A DNA stretch of 64,000 nucleotides, from positions 1 to 64,000 of the IMG/VR virus record IMGVR_UViG_3300030202_002990, one strand, 5' to 3'. The DNA is from a virus. The translations under genes were made by a program, and so were the position numbers. Below are positions 36,145 to 43,997 of this stretch, in pieces. Each line of letters begins with the position of its first letter. The stretch's first letter is position 1. The notes below the pieces were generated by a model, which worked only from the letters and a program-made list of their open reading frames with translations, ran no database searches and was not told where the DNA came from.

Positions 36145-37709
36145 TAAACATCCACTTTTGTTAATATGTTACATATTCTTGCCCGTATGGTCTCCACTCC
36201 AGCCTCCCATGCAGCCATTGCTGGTTGATTTGTTGGGCCACTACTGATTGGGCCACTTGGGCCTGCACCAGTTGCTATACCTGTCAAACTAAGAATTGTG
36301 CTTCCTAATTCAACAAATGAATTACAAACACTATCCAATAAATCTGCTAACTCCTCACCATAAACCAAATGTTGTTCCTTAACATCATCACGACCTTTTA
36401 TGTATATAACAGCTTCATCATTACTACCACCTATTTTAAAGTAACTTCCGTTGTCGGTGTATAATCCTGCACAATCATCAAGGTGAACATTTGCACCTTT
36501 ACAACTTTCTAAATGTGCTTTATCATCAAGTGTTAAAAAAGATGGACATTCACTTGACAAATATATTACATCAGGTCCTCCTTCTTTACCACCCTCTCCC
36601 AAATCTAATCTTGAATTACCAGGTGTTATCAAACTAATACCACCAGGTCTCATATCCATTGATGTGGCACCACCTGTATTAATATTCATTCCATCATCAG
36701 CATCGACTGTAAATGCTTTCTTGGTTGAGAATCCAATACCATCGTGACTAAATCCAAGTATCTTTCCTCGTTTAGTATTGAATGTAATTCTATCTGAATT
36801 TATTGTTATTTGTTTACCACCAAGATTTGGTTGGTCATCTTCATGAAATGATGACATATAAGAATGGTCATCAGCATTAGTTTCCTCTATATCAAGATTT
36901 ACCTTTTGGTCTGTAGTCATCCATATTGAACTACCATCTGAATTTATGTTTTCTTCTGCAGGTTTGAAGTTTGTATCTTCAAGTTCTTGCCTTAAATTTT
37001 GTTCATCGAATAACTGAGCATCTGTTAGTTGTCCAACTCTCATCAATATGTTTGGAGAGTCTTGAGTAGATGTATCGTCTCCGTGTGCACCTTCAACTAT
37101 TGCACTTCCAAATCTTATTGTATTACCAAATCTACCTTCAAGGGTCACATCACCTTCTCTTGGTATTAATCTTCGTACTTTTTCATCATTACCAAAGTCT
37201 TTGTTTGCCTCAAAAAAGTCATATATGAAATCATCATCTATCATTTTTTGGTCTCTAAAACCACTTGTACCTGGTATTATATTTGCATTAACACTACCTA
37301 ACATTGATACAACAGGTAAATAATAATGATTATTTAAATATTTTACAATAACCACATGCTCATTTCTTAATGGCATCTTTGTCATGTTCATATCAAGAGG
37401 TTGATATATTTTTAATTTTGCAACAATCTTATCTTTTTCAGATTGGTGTGGTCTTGCCTTGATACAACCCAACAATCCCCAAATCTTTTCACCTTTGTCA
37501 TTTTCAGGTAATTTTTCTTCGGAATCAAAAACTTCTAAGACTTCTGCTATTTCAAGTTCATAGTATTCCCAACCTTTGGGGTTTTGTGTATTTGACTTTA
37601 CTATCTGTCTAACACGACCTTGTGTTGGCACTCCACTACCATCTTTATCATATGTAGTTTTTTTAGGGCCCGAATCAGAATATTCCGAGCTTGGTGTCCA
37701 ATGACCCAT
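36144..37709 (-). CDS. Baseplate hub/central spike protein (gp5-like, no lysozyme)
   Basis: 521 residues. The N-terminal OB-like region ends with 'HVVIVKYLNNHYYLPVV'. 'REGDVTLEGRFGNTIRFGS' is the motif of spike proteins. The C-terminal half has repetitive strands ('KQITINSDRITFNTKRGK', 'DDGMNINTGGATSMDMRPGG') expected for a trimeric beta-helix. There is no lysozyme insertion, unlike T4 gp5. It would puncture the outer membrane during contraction. Confidence 0.82.
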   Translation of the reverse strand: MGHWTPSSEYSDSGPKKTTYDKDGSGVPTQGRVRQIVKSNTQNPKGWEYYELEIAEVLEVFDSEEKLPENDKGEKIWGLLGCIKARPHQSEKDKIVAKLKIYQPLDMNMTKMPLRNEHVVIVKYLNNHYYLPVVSMLGSVNANIIPGTSGFRDQKMIDDDFIYDFFEANKDFGNDEKVRRLIPREGDVTLEGRFGNTIRFGSAIVEGAHGDDTSTQDSPNILMRVGQLTDAQLFDEQNLRQELEDTNFKPAEENINSDGSSIWMTTDQKVNLDIEETNADDHSYMSSFHEDDQPNLGGKQITINSDRITFNTKRGKILGFSHDGIGFSTKKAFTVDADDGMNINTGGATSMDMRPGGISLITPGNSRLDLGEGGKEGGPDVIYLSSECPSFLTLDDKAHLESCKGANVHLDDCAGLYTDNGSYFKIGGSNDEAVIYIKGRDDVKEQHLVYGEELADLLDSVCNSFVELGSTILSLTGIATGAGPSGPISSGPTNQPAMAAWEAGVETIRARICNILTKVDV

Positions 37710-38102
37710 TTAGTTTCCTTTGACTTTTTCTACTTCGTCTGTTATTTCGTCTGTCTTACTTTGTAAATCTACTACAACATCATCAATACTTTTCAGTAAT
37801 TGCTCTTTTTCATTATCCGATAATCCAAACTCCGCCTCTGCTCCACCCTTATTTTCGTTGGCTATTATTCTCTGAACAATACCAGCAAGTTTAACGAGTT
37901 GTTCATCATTTTTCACATTTATTTCTAAATATTCTTTAATCATTGGGATTAGTTGAACGGCCATATCCCCATCTTTGATGAATCCTGTAACTTCCTTTAC
38001 CAATACCTCGAGCTGGTGTTTATTATGTTTGGAATTATTATATATATCTTCAAATAGTGATGATAGTGATTTACCTTTAAACAGTTCATATTCAGTTGAC
38101 AT
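37710..38102 (-). CDS. Hypothetical helical protein, first gene of baseplate operon
   Basis: 130 residues, acidic and mostly helical (HKHNKHQL-like N-terminal region, 'SIDDVVVDLQSKTDEITDEV' C-terminus). Immediately upstream of the spike gene and preceded by a TATTTAT box, so it heads the 38.1-24.7 kb operon. Family not recognised. Confidence 0.72.
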   Translation of the reverse strand: MSTEYELFKGKSLSSLFEDIYNNSKHNKHQLEVLVKEVTGFIKDGDMAVQLIPMIKEYLEINVKNDEQLVKLAGIVQRIIANENKGGAEAEFGLSDNEKEQLLKSIDDVVVDLQSKTDEITDEVEKVKGN

Positions 38103-38141
38103 ATCTAATCCTATGTTGTTTATTGGTACAATAACTCATAA

Positions 38142-38149
38142 ATAAATAG
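38142..38149 (-). promoter_or_regulatory. Candidate TATTTAT-box promoter of the baseplate operon
   Basis: Minus-strand CTATTTAT, with a second overlapping copy ending at 38138. It lies 39 nt before the ATG at 38102. It is divergent from the plus-strand box at 38206. Confidence 0.45.
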
Positions 38150-38205
38150 TAAAAACTCCCAAAGTTGATTCATATATATAGCTTAATGAAAGTTTTTAAA
38201 TTAGA

Positions 38206-38213
38206 ATATTTAT
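38206..38213 (+). promoter_or_regulatory. Candidate TATTTAT-box promoter of the plus-strand pair
   Basis: ATATTTAT, 94 nt before the ATG at 38308. The long leader contains a strong hairpin. Confidence 0.45.
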
Positions 38214-38216
38214 ATA

Positions 38217-38239
38217 TACTCGGGCAAAGTGTCCGAGTA
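38217..38239 (+). promoter_or_regulatory. 10-bp leader hairpin
   Basis: TACTCGGGCA and TGTCCGAGTA pair over 10 bp (one G-T) around an AAG loop, starting just after the promoter box. It would sit at or near the 5' end of the transcript and may stabilise the mRNA. The rest of the leader to 38307 has no other gene. Confidence 0.6.
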
Positions 38240-38307
38240 CAGAACTGAGGAAGTTAAATATCCCTTTTCTGTTTAGTGATAAGAAACAACAACGGGAGAA
38301 AACAACA

Positions 38308-38529
38308 ATGAAGGAAATCATAACACTCGTCAAAGGTTGGGTAGATGATTTAGCTCATCTATTAATGTCCTTTGTTGCCATTGGTGCTATATCCGAAGTA
38401 ATATTCGGTACTGGTGTCTTCGGCGTTAATGTTATTGGTAACCTAACACTAATCATAAATAAATTCGGCGAATCCGGTTTCGCTGGGTTAGTCGCTTTAT
38501 TGGTGTTAGTGGGTTTATTCCGTAAATAG
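38308..38529 (+). CDS. Small two-TM membrane protein, plus strand
   Basis: 73 residues, starting MKEIITLVKGWVDDLAHLLM. Two hydrophobic segments, 'LLMSFVAIGAISEVIFGTGV' and 'ESGFAGLVALLVLVGLF', flank a Gly/Asn turn. GGGAG lies 11 nt before the ATG. I recall very similar proteins in aquatic T4-like phages, but no function. The gene stands alone between its own promoter and terminator, which implies strong, separate expression. Confidence 0.82.
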   Translation: MKEIITLVKGWVDDLAHLLMSFVAIGAISEVIFGTGVFGVNVIGNLTLIINKFGESGFAGLVALLVLVGLFRK

Positions 38530-38545
38530 CTATTATCGGTGCACA

Positions 38546-38577
38546 GAAAAGGGGGAATTCATTTCCCCCTTTTTTTT
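38546..38577 (+). terminator. Rho-independent terminator
   Basis: AAAAGGGGGAA and TTTCCCCCTTTT form a G/C-rich hairpin followed by a run of T. Confidence 0.9.
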
Positions 38578-38611
38578 GCTTTAAATTATGTATATTATGA
38601 GTTTATAAGGA

Positions 38612-38618
38612 TATTTAT
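38612..38618 (+). promoter_or_regulatory. Candidate TATTTAT-box promoter
   Basis: GATATTTATT lies 50 nt before the ATG at 38669 and downstream of the terminator at 38546-38577, so the second plus-strand gene appears to be separately transcribed. Confidence 0.42.
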
Positions 38619-38668
38619 TAACGATTGATATGTTTATCAATCATAACGCGTTATTAATGGAGAGTATT

Positions 38669-38866
38669 ATGAAAACAATACTTACAAGTATACTTTCTTT
38701 ATTTATCTTTTTTGGTGCTGTTCCAACTGCTAATGCTTCAGATATGAACAATAGTGCTGGAATGGAAGAAGTCAAGAAGAAGAAAAAGAAAGGTAAGAAG
38801 ATAGGTGGTAAGAAAGGGAAGAAATCTAAGAAAGGTTTTTTCTCTAAAATCTTCGGAAGTAAATAA
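38669..38866 (+). CDS. Secreted Lys-rich 65-aa protein
   Basis: The ATG at 38669 is chosen because GGAGAG lies 5 nt upstream; an in-frame start at 38630 has no such site. 'MKTILTSILSLFIFFGAVPT' followed by ANA is a signal peptide. The mature part of about 41 residues is acidic at first, then carries about 18 Lys (KKKKKKGKKIGGKKGKKSKK) and ends GFFSKIFGSK. A cationic periplasmic peptide could bind envelope polyanions or DNA. Its own terminator follows. Confidence 0.8.
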   Translation: MKTILTSILSLFIFFGAVPTANASDMNNSAGMEEVKKKKKKGKKIGGKKGKKSKKGFFSKIFGSK

Positions 38867-38875
38867 TCTTAAAAC

Positions 38876-38906
38876 AAAAAGGGGAATAAAAATTCCCCTT
38901 TTTTTT
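38876..38906. terminator. Bidirectional terminator
   Basis: AAAAAGGGGAAT and ATTCCCCTTTTT hairpin with a T run on the plus strand and an A-rich flank that serves the converging minus-strand gene ending at 38912. Confidence 0.85.
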
Positions 38907-38911
38907 ATTGT

Positions 38912-39010
38912 TTAGAATTTAAAAAAATCCTTGTAGTCATCAGCGTAAATTTTACCAACAGAATATAATACTACAAAAGTAATCCCTAATCCTATATATA
39001 AACCAATCAT
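38912..39010 (-). CDS. 32-aa single-TM peptide
   Basis: MIGLYIGLGITFVVLYSVGK continues with a short charged tail (IYADDYKDFFKF). One membrane helix. AAGGGG precedes the ATG. Last gene of the minus-strand envelope island. Confidence 0.55.
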   Translation of the reverse strand: MIGLYIGLGITFVVLYSVGKIYADDYKDFFKF

Positions 39011-39019
39011 AATAACCCC

Positions 39020-39337
39020 TTATTTTAGTTGTAATTTCTGTACCCAATCAGGTACATTCTTTTCCATGTAATGTTGTATGACAAATGCTTCTACTATATG
39101 AGTAAAAAACCAAAAGAATGTTAATAGTGGAACAAATATCTGATAATCCATATCTAACTTACTTATACCCAACCAAGTTAAAAATATCATACCAATTGAT
39201 TTGGTTAAAAATCCCATTCCACTAAATCCCAAACTCATTATACTTCCTCGTTGCATCACGATATAAATTCCTACACATAGATGCATGAGATTTAGAAACA
39301 CTGGTGCTAAAACACCTAAAACAATATATTCAATCAT
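39020..39337 (-). CDS. Three-TM membrane protein
   Basis: 105 residues. Hydrophobic segments at about 3-27, 40-60 and 68-90 are separated by short loops, with a charged C-terminal tail (EKNVPDWVQKLQLK). No family recognised. Ten nt downstream of the TonB-C gene. Confidence 0.7.
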   Translation of the reverse strand: MIEYIVLGVLAPVFLNLMHLCVGIYIVMQRGSIMSLGFSGMGFLTKSIGMIFLTWLGISKLDMDYQIFVPLLTFFWFFTHIVEAFVIQHYMEKNVPDWVQKLQLK

Positions 39338-39347
39338 CAGTACTCCG

Positions 39348-39683
39348 TTATTTAAAAACTATCGGTAAAGTGTACTTTACTGTGACAGGTTTACCATTTT
39401 GGATTGCTGGATGATAAGAACTACTTCGTACTTTATCTAACACTACTTCATTAAGGTCAAGATTAAAAGTATCTCTGATAACAGGATTCTCTACTTCTCC
39501 CTTTTCATTTATAAAAAAATCCACAACTATTTTACCTTTTGGATTTTTTAAAAGTATATCTTCTCTAATGTCGTAGTATGTAAGTACGAATGGTACTTTG
39601 GGTTGGGGTAATTGACTCTCACCATTTGGTAAGTCTTGGGCTGTCAATAAGCCCATTAGCATTAGGTATGCTAGTGCTCTCAT
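39348..39683 (-). CDS. Periplasmic protein with TonB C-terminal domain
   Basis: 111 residues. Signal peptide (MRALAYLMLMGLLTAQ), then 'GKIVVDFFINEKGEVENPVI', 'LNEVVLDKVRSSSYHPAIQN' and GKPVTVKYTLPIVF. These are the consensus elements of the TonB C-terminal domain that grips TonB boxes of outer-membrane receptors. The inner-membrane anchor and Pro-rich linker of TonB are absent. A soluble TonB-C could interfere with receptor energisation, which many phages exploit. This role is inferred. Confidence 0.82.
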   Translation of the reverse strand: MRALAYLMLMGLLTAQDLPNGESQLPQPKVPFVLTYYDIREDILLKNPKGKIVVDFFINEKGEVENPVIRDTFNLDLNEVVLDKVRSSSYHPAIQNGKPVTVKYTLPIVFK

Positions 39684-39727
39684 CGGTTTTCTCCTTTATT
39701 TAGTGATAAGACTATGTTTCCGGTTTC

Positions 39728-39751
39728 TTGAAAAGTATTTCTACTTTTCAA
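39728..39751. terminator. Hairpin between envelope genes
   Basis: Perfect 10-bp stem TTGAAAAGTA/TACTTTTCAA with a 4-nt loop in the 140-nt gap 39684-39823. There is no long T run, so it may be a processing site or weak terminator. Nothing else is visible in the gap. Confidence 0.5.
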
Positions 39752-39823
39752 AACATAATTATCTTATATATTTAGAAAAAACACTTTTATTTACTTATTT
39801 TGTGATAGTTTTTTGTTAGATTG

Positions 39824-40453
39824 TTAAACTTTTTTCATTTTATATTCTAACTGAGATAATAAATTATTTATCTTTTCTAATTTGGGATGATTGGGGTTTT
39901 TTTCTAAAAGTTTATCTTTTGTATTCATCAACTTACCATAGGCCTTCTGTAAATCTATTAGAGCAATTCCTTTCATACTTCGTCTGTAATATAGATGGTC
40001 AAGTGCTTCATCTTCTGCTTCAGCACCACGAACACCAGCAACTGCTGTTATCTGTTCTACTTCTCCGTATATGGTATCTTCTACATCTTGTATTTCTTGC
40101 CATACAGTATTATCCCACATGGCATCTAAATCTAAATTATCCATCTCTGCCAATGCTTCTTGTGTATCTATACTATCTTGTTTGGCCCGTTCTATTTTTC
40201 TGAGTCTATCCCTTTCAGCAAATTCTTTATCTAAATTTACAGAACGGATTGAATCACATTCAGATATCCACCCACCATAACCTTTCCAAGCAGGTGAACC
40301 TTTATAATCTCTATATTCCGTATCATCACAATCTTGTCCAAATGCAACATCTCGTTTAAACTCAGATGTTCTTGTGATACCTTGGTCTGTAAAGACTTGT
40401 TCGTCTACTTGTGAATACATAACACTTACTAACAATAATGGTAAGTATTTCAT
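39824..40453 (-). CDS. Exported helical protein
   Basis: 209 residues. 'MKYLPLLLVSVMYSQ' is a short signal peptide. The mature part has 'EYRDYKGSPAWKGYGGWISE' with a Cys pair (C42 and C66 region) and then a long charged helical domain. It probably acts in the periplasm. Overlaps the upstream 40-aa gene by ATGA. Confidence 0.72.
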   Translation of the reverse strand: MKYLPLLLVSVMYSQVDEQVFTDQGITRTSEFKRDVAFGQDCDDTEYRDYKGSPAWKGYGGWISECDSIRSVNLDKEFAERDRLRKIERAKQDSIDTQEALAEMDNLDLDAMWDNTVWQEIQDVEDTIYGEVEQITAVAGVRGAEAEDEALDHLYYRRSMKGIALIDLQKAYGKLMNTKDKLLEKNPNHPKLEKINNLLSQLEYKMKKV

Positions 40454-40572
40454 TTTTCTCTCTGTTGTTCAATTCTTTTTTTCTTCTTGTATTTCTTTAT
40501 TGTTTGTTTCTCGTCTAATTCCCAAATAAGACAAGCTCCTAAACAAATAATGATTAGAGGTGCCCAACTCAT
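40450..40572 (-). CDS. 40-aa membrane peptide
   Basis: MSWAPLIIICLGACLIWELD gives one TM helix, followed by a very basic tail (IKKYKKKKRIEQQREK). Both ends overlap neighbours by ATGA, which strongly supports translation. Confidence 0.72.
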   Translation of the reverse strand: MSWAPLIIICLGACLIWELDEKQTIKKYKKKKRIEQQREK

Positions 40573-40994
40573 AATATTTCTATTTCGGTTCCTATACCTC
40601 TCTTATCATATTGTGTTCCAACTACTATCGTATAAAAACCTGGTTCTATGTTAGATGACCATTCCGTTCTATATAATTTCCATGTATATGTTTCGATTCT
40701 TTTTCTTCCATCTCTATGTGGACTTAGAGAGATAGGTGTTTGATGTACACTCTTTCCATTTCCATCAAACATAAATAACTTGGTTTTTTTTCTTTTTACT
40801 TCGTATCTGACCTTTACACAAGGTCCTCCTTTTCTATCATAGTCCAACCAAGCAACAATTGGATGTTCATCGAAATCTACTAATGATGGGGTTACTACTG
40901 TAGGTTTAGAATCTTTTTCGGGTGAGAATATCACATATGCTAAACATATAAAGATTCCACCATACAAAAGTAATTCTTTTATTTGATTACTCAT
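40569..40994 (-). CDS. Membrane-anchored beta-domain protein
   Basis: 141 residues. One TM helix (ELLLYGGIFICLAYVIF), then an extracytoplasmic domain rich in Lys and beta-strand, ending with 'SSNIEPGFYTIVVGTQYDKR'. The 'GFYTIVV' strand pattern resembles FlgD/Ig-type folds. It directly follows the prepilin-like genes and could be a minor assembly component. Confidence 0.68.
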   Translation of the reverse strand: MSNQIKELLLYGGIFICLAYVIFSPEKDSKPTVVTPSLVDFDEHPIVAWLDYDRKGGPCVKVRYEVKRKKTKLFMFDGNGKSVHQTPISLSPHRDGRKRIETYTWKLYRTEWSSNIEPGFYTIVVGTQYDKRGIGTEIEIL

Positions 40995-40995
40995 A

Positions 40996-41442
40996 TTATT
41001 GTGCTATATATCTAATTGGTTCCTCAGATAATTCAAATGATGTAGAATCATATGTATAATAATAAATTTCATCGTCACGCCTGTGATGAAAGATAGCAGG
41101 TTCTTCAGCATCAATCAAACTAAACTGCCATTCGTTATCCTCATCAGGTACACCCAATGTTAAATTTATCTTGATATTACGAGTTCTACCCATGACTGTG
41201 AGTGGATTATAAGGCCATGATTCATTTCCAGTTTCGATTAGCTTATCACTTGCGTAAGTTTCACACCCTGCCCATATTGTATCTACAGTCGTCTTTTCAG
41301 CTGATACTGCTGCTGAGTTTAAAACAGATGTCATCTTAGGGACAGCCACTGCTGATAATATTCCTAAGATGACCATAACCATTACTAATTCTACTAAAGA
41401 AAAACCTTCATTCATTTTCTCTTTCAGTATTTTTTTTATCAT
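40996..41442 (-). CDS. Type IV/type II prepilin-like protein A
   Basis: 148 residues. Leader 'MIKKILKEKMNEG', then 'FSLVELVMVMVILGILSAVA', i.e. a class III prepilin signal cleaved after Gly13 with Glu5 conserved. The globular part has 'ESWPYNPLTVMG', 'DEDNEWQFSL' and 'HHRRDDEIYYYTYDS', shared with the next two gene products. Processing would need a host prepilin peptidase; none is encoded here. Ends 3 nt before the start of the downstream membrane protein gene. Confidence 0.9.
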   Translation of the reverse strand: MIKKILKEKMNEGFSLVELVMVMVILGILSAVAVPKMTSVLNSAAVSAEKTTVDTIWAGCETYASDKLIETGNESWPYNPLTVMGRTRNIKINLTLGVPDEDNEWQFSLIDAEEPAIFHHRRDDEIYYYTYDSTSFELSEEPIRYIAQ

Positions 41443-41444
41443 TT

Positions 41445-41915
41445 TTATTGTCCTTCCAAATCTCGTCTATATACAACTTGATTTGGTTGATATGGTGGAT
41501 TGGAATATCCAATCTCACCCGTTGATGAATTATAAGTCCAAACTGCTAAACTATCTTCTTTCCTACGATGAACTATTGAATTTTTAAAATCATTACTTGC
41601 TTCACCAGTAAAAATCCAATCACTATCGTTCATCTCTACCATCAAAGTGGTATTTGATTTGTCGTAGGATTGTGGTACTTTATTAAGTGCGTCAAATGGA
41701 TTGTTTGGCCACTCTTGGACACCATTATCGATAAACTCTTCTTGACTATAAGTATCTAAAGCAGCGACCAAATTAATCAAAACTCCTTGTTCGGAAGCTG
41801 CTTCGGATTGTCGGACAATATTTGTAAATCTCGGTATCGAAACTGCGGCTAAAATTCCAATGATTACCATTACCATAATCAGTTCGACTAAGGTAAAACC
41901 ATTCTTTCTATTCAC
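41445..41915 (-). CDS. Type IV/type II prepilin-like protein B
   Basis: 156 residues. Cleavage after Gly6 (MNRKNG), then 'FTLVELIMVMVIIGILAAVS'. The globular part repeats the family pattern: 'EWPNNPFDALNKVPQSYD', 'DWIFTGEASND', 'HRRKEDSLAVWTYNS'. Paralogue of A and C, pointing to gene duplication in situ. Overlaps C by 8 nt. Confidence 0.9.
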   Translation of the reverse strand: MNRKNGFTLVELIMVMVIIGILAAVSIPRFTNIVRQSEAASEQGVLINLVAALDTYSQEEFIDNGVQEWPNNPFDALNKVPQSYDKSNTTLMVEMNDSDWIFTGEASNDFKNSIVHRRKEDSLAVWTYNSSTGEIGYSNPPYQPNQVVYRRDLEGQ

Positions 41916-42357
41916 TTGACAGACTTTCTCGGTTTCCTAAGAATCCAGTAGTGTCTGCATCTGTTCCTGTGTTTACTCCTGCGTCATACTCCCACTTAAA
42001 CCTTGAGTTGTCTGAGCGTTGATGAGTAATGTAAGCTGGGTCACCATCTACAAATGTCCACTCGTTATCTGTGTCGGCGTTTGTACCATCATCAGTATAA
42101 GTTTGTGGTTTGTCTTTAAGTGCGTCAAAGGGATTATCTGGCCATATAGCTCTTCCACTATCTATGAGTTTATGAACTCCATAGTTTTCGAGTGCTACAC
42201 CAATATTACTGACGACAGCATCTTCAGAAGCTTCTTCAGCTTTTGTAATGGTCTCCAAGTATCTTGGGATAGCGACAGCTGATAATATACCTAATATTAT
42301 CATTACCATGATTAATTCAATCAAGGTAAATCCGTCTTGGTTATTTAGTTTCTTCAT
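41908..42357 (-). CDS. Type IV/type II prepilin-like protein C
   Basis: 149 residues. Cleavage after Gly9 (MKKLNNQDG), then 'FTLIELIMVMIILGILSAVA'. Globular motifs 'AIWPDNPFDALKDKPQTY', 'DNEWTFVDG' and 'HQRSDNSRFKWEYD' align with A and B. AAAGGACAAG precedes the ATG. Confidence 0.9.
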   Translation of the reverse strand: MKKLNNQDGFTLIELIMVMIILGILSAVAIPRYLETITKAEEASEDAVVSNIGVALENYGVHKLIDSGRAIWPDNPFDALKDKPQTYTDDGTNADTDNEWTFVDGDPAYITHQRSDNSRFKWEYDAGVNTGTDADTTGFLGNRESLSSE

Positions 42358-42388
42358 TTTCTTGTCCTTTCAGGTTTGTTATTAAGAA

Positions 42389-43057
42389 TTAAGGTACTAA
42401 AGTTTTATGTAGTTTAGATGGGTTCTCAGTATCTATCACGACAAGAACAGGTGCCTGTGCTGATGTACCACTACCACTTCCTGGTATAATTAGGTAAGCG
42501 TATGAACCATCCTGAAATGGTGAGGTTAAACCATTGTTACCAAAATCTTGTTTGAAGTCAAGAGCACCAATTTCAGAGTTACCATCGTAACCAACTGATG
42601 TTTCAAGACTCATCCAATCGTTTTGTAAAGCGTCATCATCATCGGAAGATGGTGAGAACACATATACGAATTCACTAAGGTCATCTGTATAAGATTCTTT
42701 TTGGTCAAGGATAGTTTCTACATATGCTTCAAGTGTTTCGTCTGTAGATGCATCTTCGGATAAATCAACACCACCAACGGCGACATCATACTTTTCTTGT
42801 CCTGGAAATCTTCCTTTTCCTTCTTCAGATAATGTTTGGTTATAAAAGTTGTTTGCTACAGTTAAGATTTTATCAATGTTTGCCATTGTCTTTTTCTCTT
42901 TAGCACCTGCACCAACTGCACCAAATTTTGGAGCGGCTGTTGTAGCTAATGTAGCCATCATTGCAGTAGTAACAGCGAATTCAGCTAGTGAATTACCATT
43001 AGTACTCTTGAGTTTTCTCATAAAAGATTTTACGAGTTTCTTTATTGTTTCGAACAT
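42389..43057 (-). CDS. Larger prepilin-like protein D
   Basis: 222 residues. A 21-residue basic leader ends in 'KLKSTNG', then NSLAEFAVTTAMMATLATTA: Glu at +5 and a hydrophobic stretch fit a divergent class III signal. The remainder is acidic and beta-rich with no similarity to A-C that I can see. It is the first gene of the pilin set and is preceded by AAGGAG and by a 220-nt regulatory gap. It could be the major subunit with A-C as minor ones, or the reverse. Confidence 0.72.
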   Translation of the reverse strand: MFETIKKLVKSFMRKLKSTNGNSLAEFAVTTAMMATLATTAAPKFGAVGAGAKEKKTMANIDKILTVANNFYNQTLSEEGKGRFPGQEKYDVAVGGVDLSEDASTDETLEAYVETILDQKESYTDDLSEFVYVFSPSSDDDDALQNDWMSLETSVGYDGNSEIGALDFKQDFGNNGLTSPFQDGSYAYLIIPGSGSGTSAQAPVLVVIDTENPSKLHKTLVP

Positions 43058-43116
43058 TTCAGTTCTCCTTCTTTTGTATTTTTCTAATAGATTCGAATAA
43101 CCTATTCCTACCTATA

Positions 43117-43135
43117 TGGTACAATAACTGTACCA
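43117..43135. promoter_or_regulatory. Inverted repeat, possible operator
   Basis: TGGTACA and TGTACCA separated by 5 nt, 60 nt upstream of prepilin-like gene D. No TATTTAT box was seen here, so control may differ from that of the other operons. Confidence 0.4.
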
Positions 43136-43194
43136 AAGTACCCCAATTTTTAAAGTTTTTTTTATGTTACAATATTGTTGTACTTAGAAGTAGG

Positions 43195-43221
43195 CAATAA
43201 AAAACCACTTGAATAAGTGGT
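43195..43221 (-). terminator. Rho-independent terminator of the gp55-like gene
   Basis: Read on the minus strand, ACCACTT and AAGTGGT form a stem with loop ATTC, followed by TTTTTTATT. Confidence 0.85.
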
Positions 43222-43277
43222 CTTTTACATTGTGTATTGTTTTGTTACTCTATGTAACAGTTTGTAATATCATTTTG

Positions 43278-43997
43278 TTACAAAAACGAACCTGTACTTT
43301 GGGTATCAATCATACCATTATTTAGATATTCAGTAGAAAGATTCTGATGATATTTTTTCATCGTGTTGACAATTCGAGTAATGTGTTGTGTTTTGGAACC
43401 ACTCATCTCACGAATCATAATGTACAATGCCTTCTTGTTGAAGTTTTCAATATGTTCAGACCTTCTGAATATTTCCAATACAGAATCAGCAACCAATATA
43501 TCTTTCTTTCTTGTAAAAACATTAGTGATATTGTTTTCCCAATACTCAATAAATTGATTTACATACTCTTTGACACTTTCATTTTCTTCAGCCGTATTCA
43601 TCTCTTCTTTATTTTTCTTATTCCAATCTAACACATCCAAACCATCATGTGATTTATAATGAGCATAATTTTTATTATTGTGTAGAATTAGATAATTCTT
43701 AGCAACAATACTAAAGTATGAGAAAGCCTTTCCCTTACCTTCTTTGAATTTATGCATATTTAATACCAAAAATGATATTACTTCTTGTTTAACTTGTTCA
43801 CTTGAAACATCAAAGTAATAAAACTTAAATGTATGAATTATATTTTCACATAATTTATCAAACGCCCTTCTTATATGGTCGTTGTAAATTCTTTCTTTCA
43901 TGTAAGCCCGTTCTTCTTTATTGTAACGGATTATTGCATCTTCAGTTCCTTGTGTGAAATAATATCTTGGTGAACTTTTTTTAGCTTTTCTTGGCAT
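43278..43997 (-). CDS. Late-transcription sigma factor (gp55-like)
   Basis: 239 residues. 'NIIHTFKFYYFDVSSEQVKQ', 'HKFKEGKGKAFSYFSIVAKN' and 'YLILHNNKNY' form the sigma-2-like core of the gp55 family. A helical C-terminal part follows. It would direct host RNA polymerase to phage late promoters, here perhaps the TATTTAT boxes. The T4 co-activators gp33 and gp45 are not in this window. It ends at a clear terminator and is separately regulated from the pilin genes. Confidence 0.88.
   Translation of the reverse strand: MPRKAKKSSPRYYFTQGTEDAIIRYNKEERAYMKERIYNDHIRRAFDKLCENIIHTFKFYYFDVSSEQVKQEVISFLVLNMHKFKEGKGKAFSYFSIVAKNYLILHNNKNYAHYKSHDGLDVLDWNKKNKEEMNTAEENESVKEYVNQFIEYWENNITNVFTRKKDILVADSVLEIFRRSEHIENFNKKALYIMIREMSGSKTQHITRIVNTMKKYHQNLSTEYLNNGMIDTQSTGSFL

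Noticed and set aside
38630-38668. Longer start for the Lys-rich protein
   Set aside because: No ribosome-binding site, and it would place 13 residues before a typical signal peptide; the ATG at 38669 has GGAGAG.
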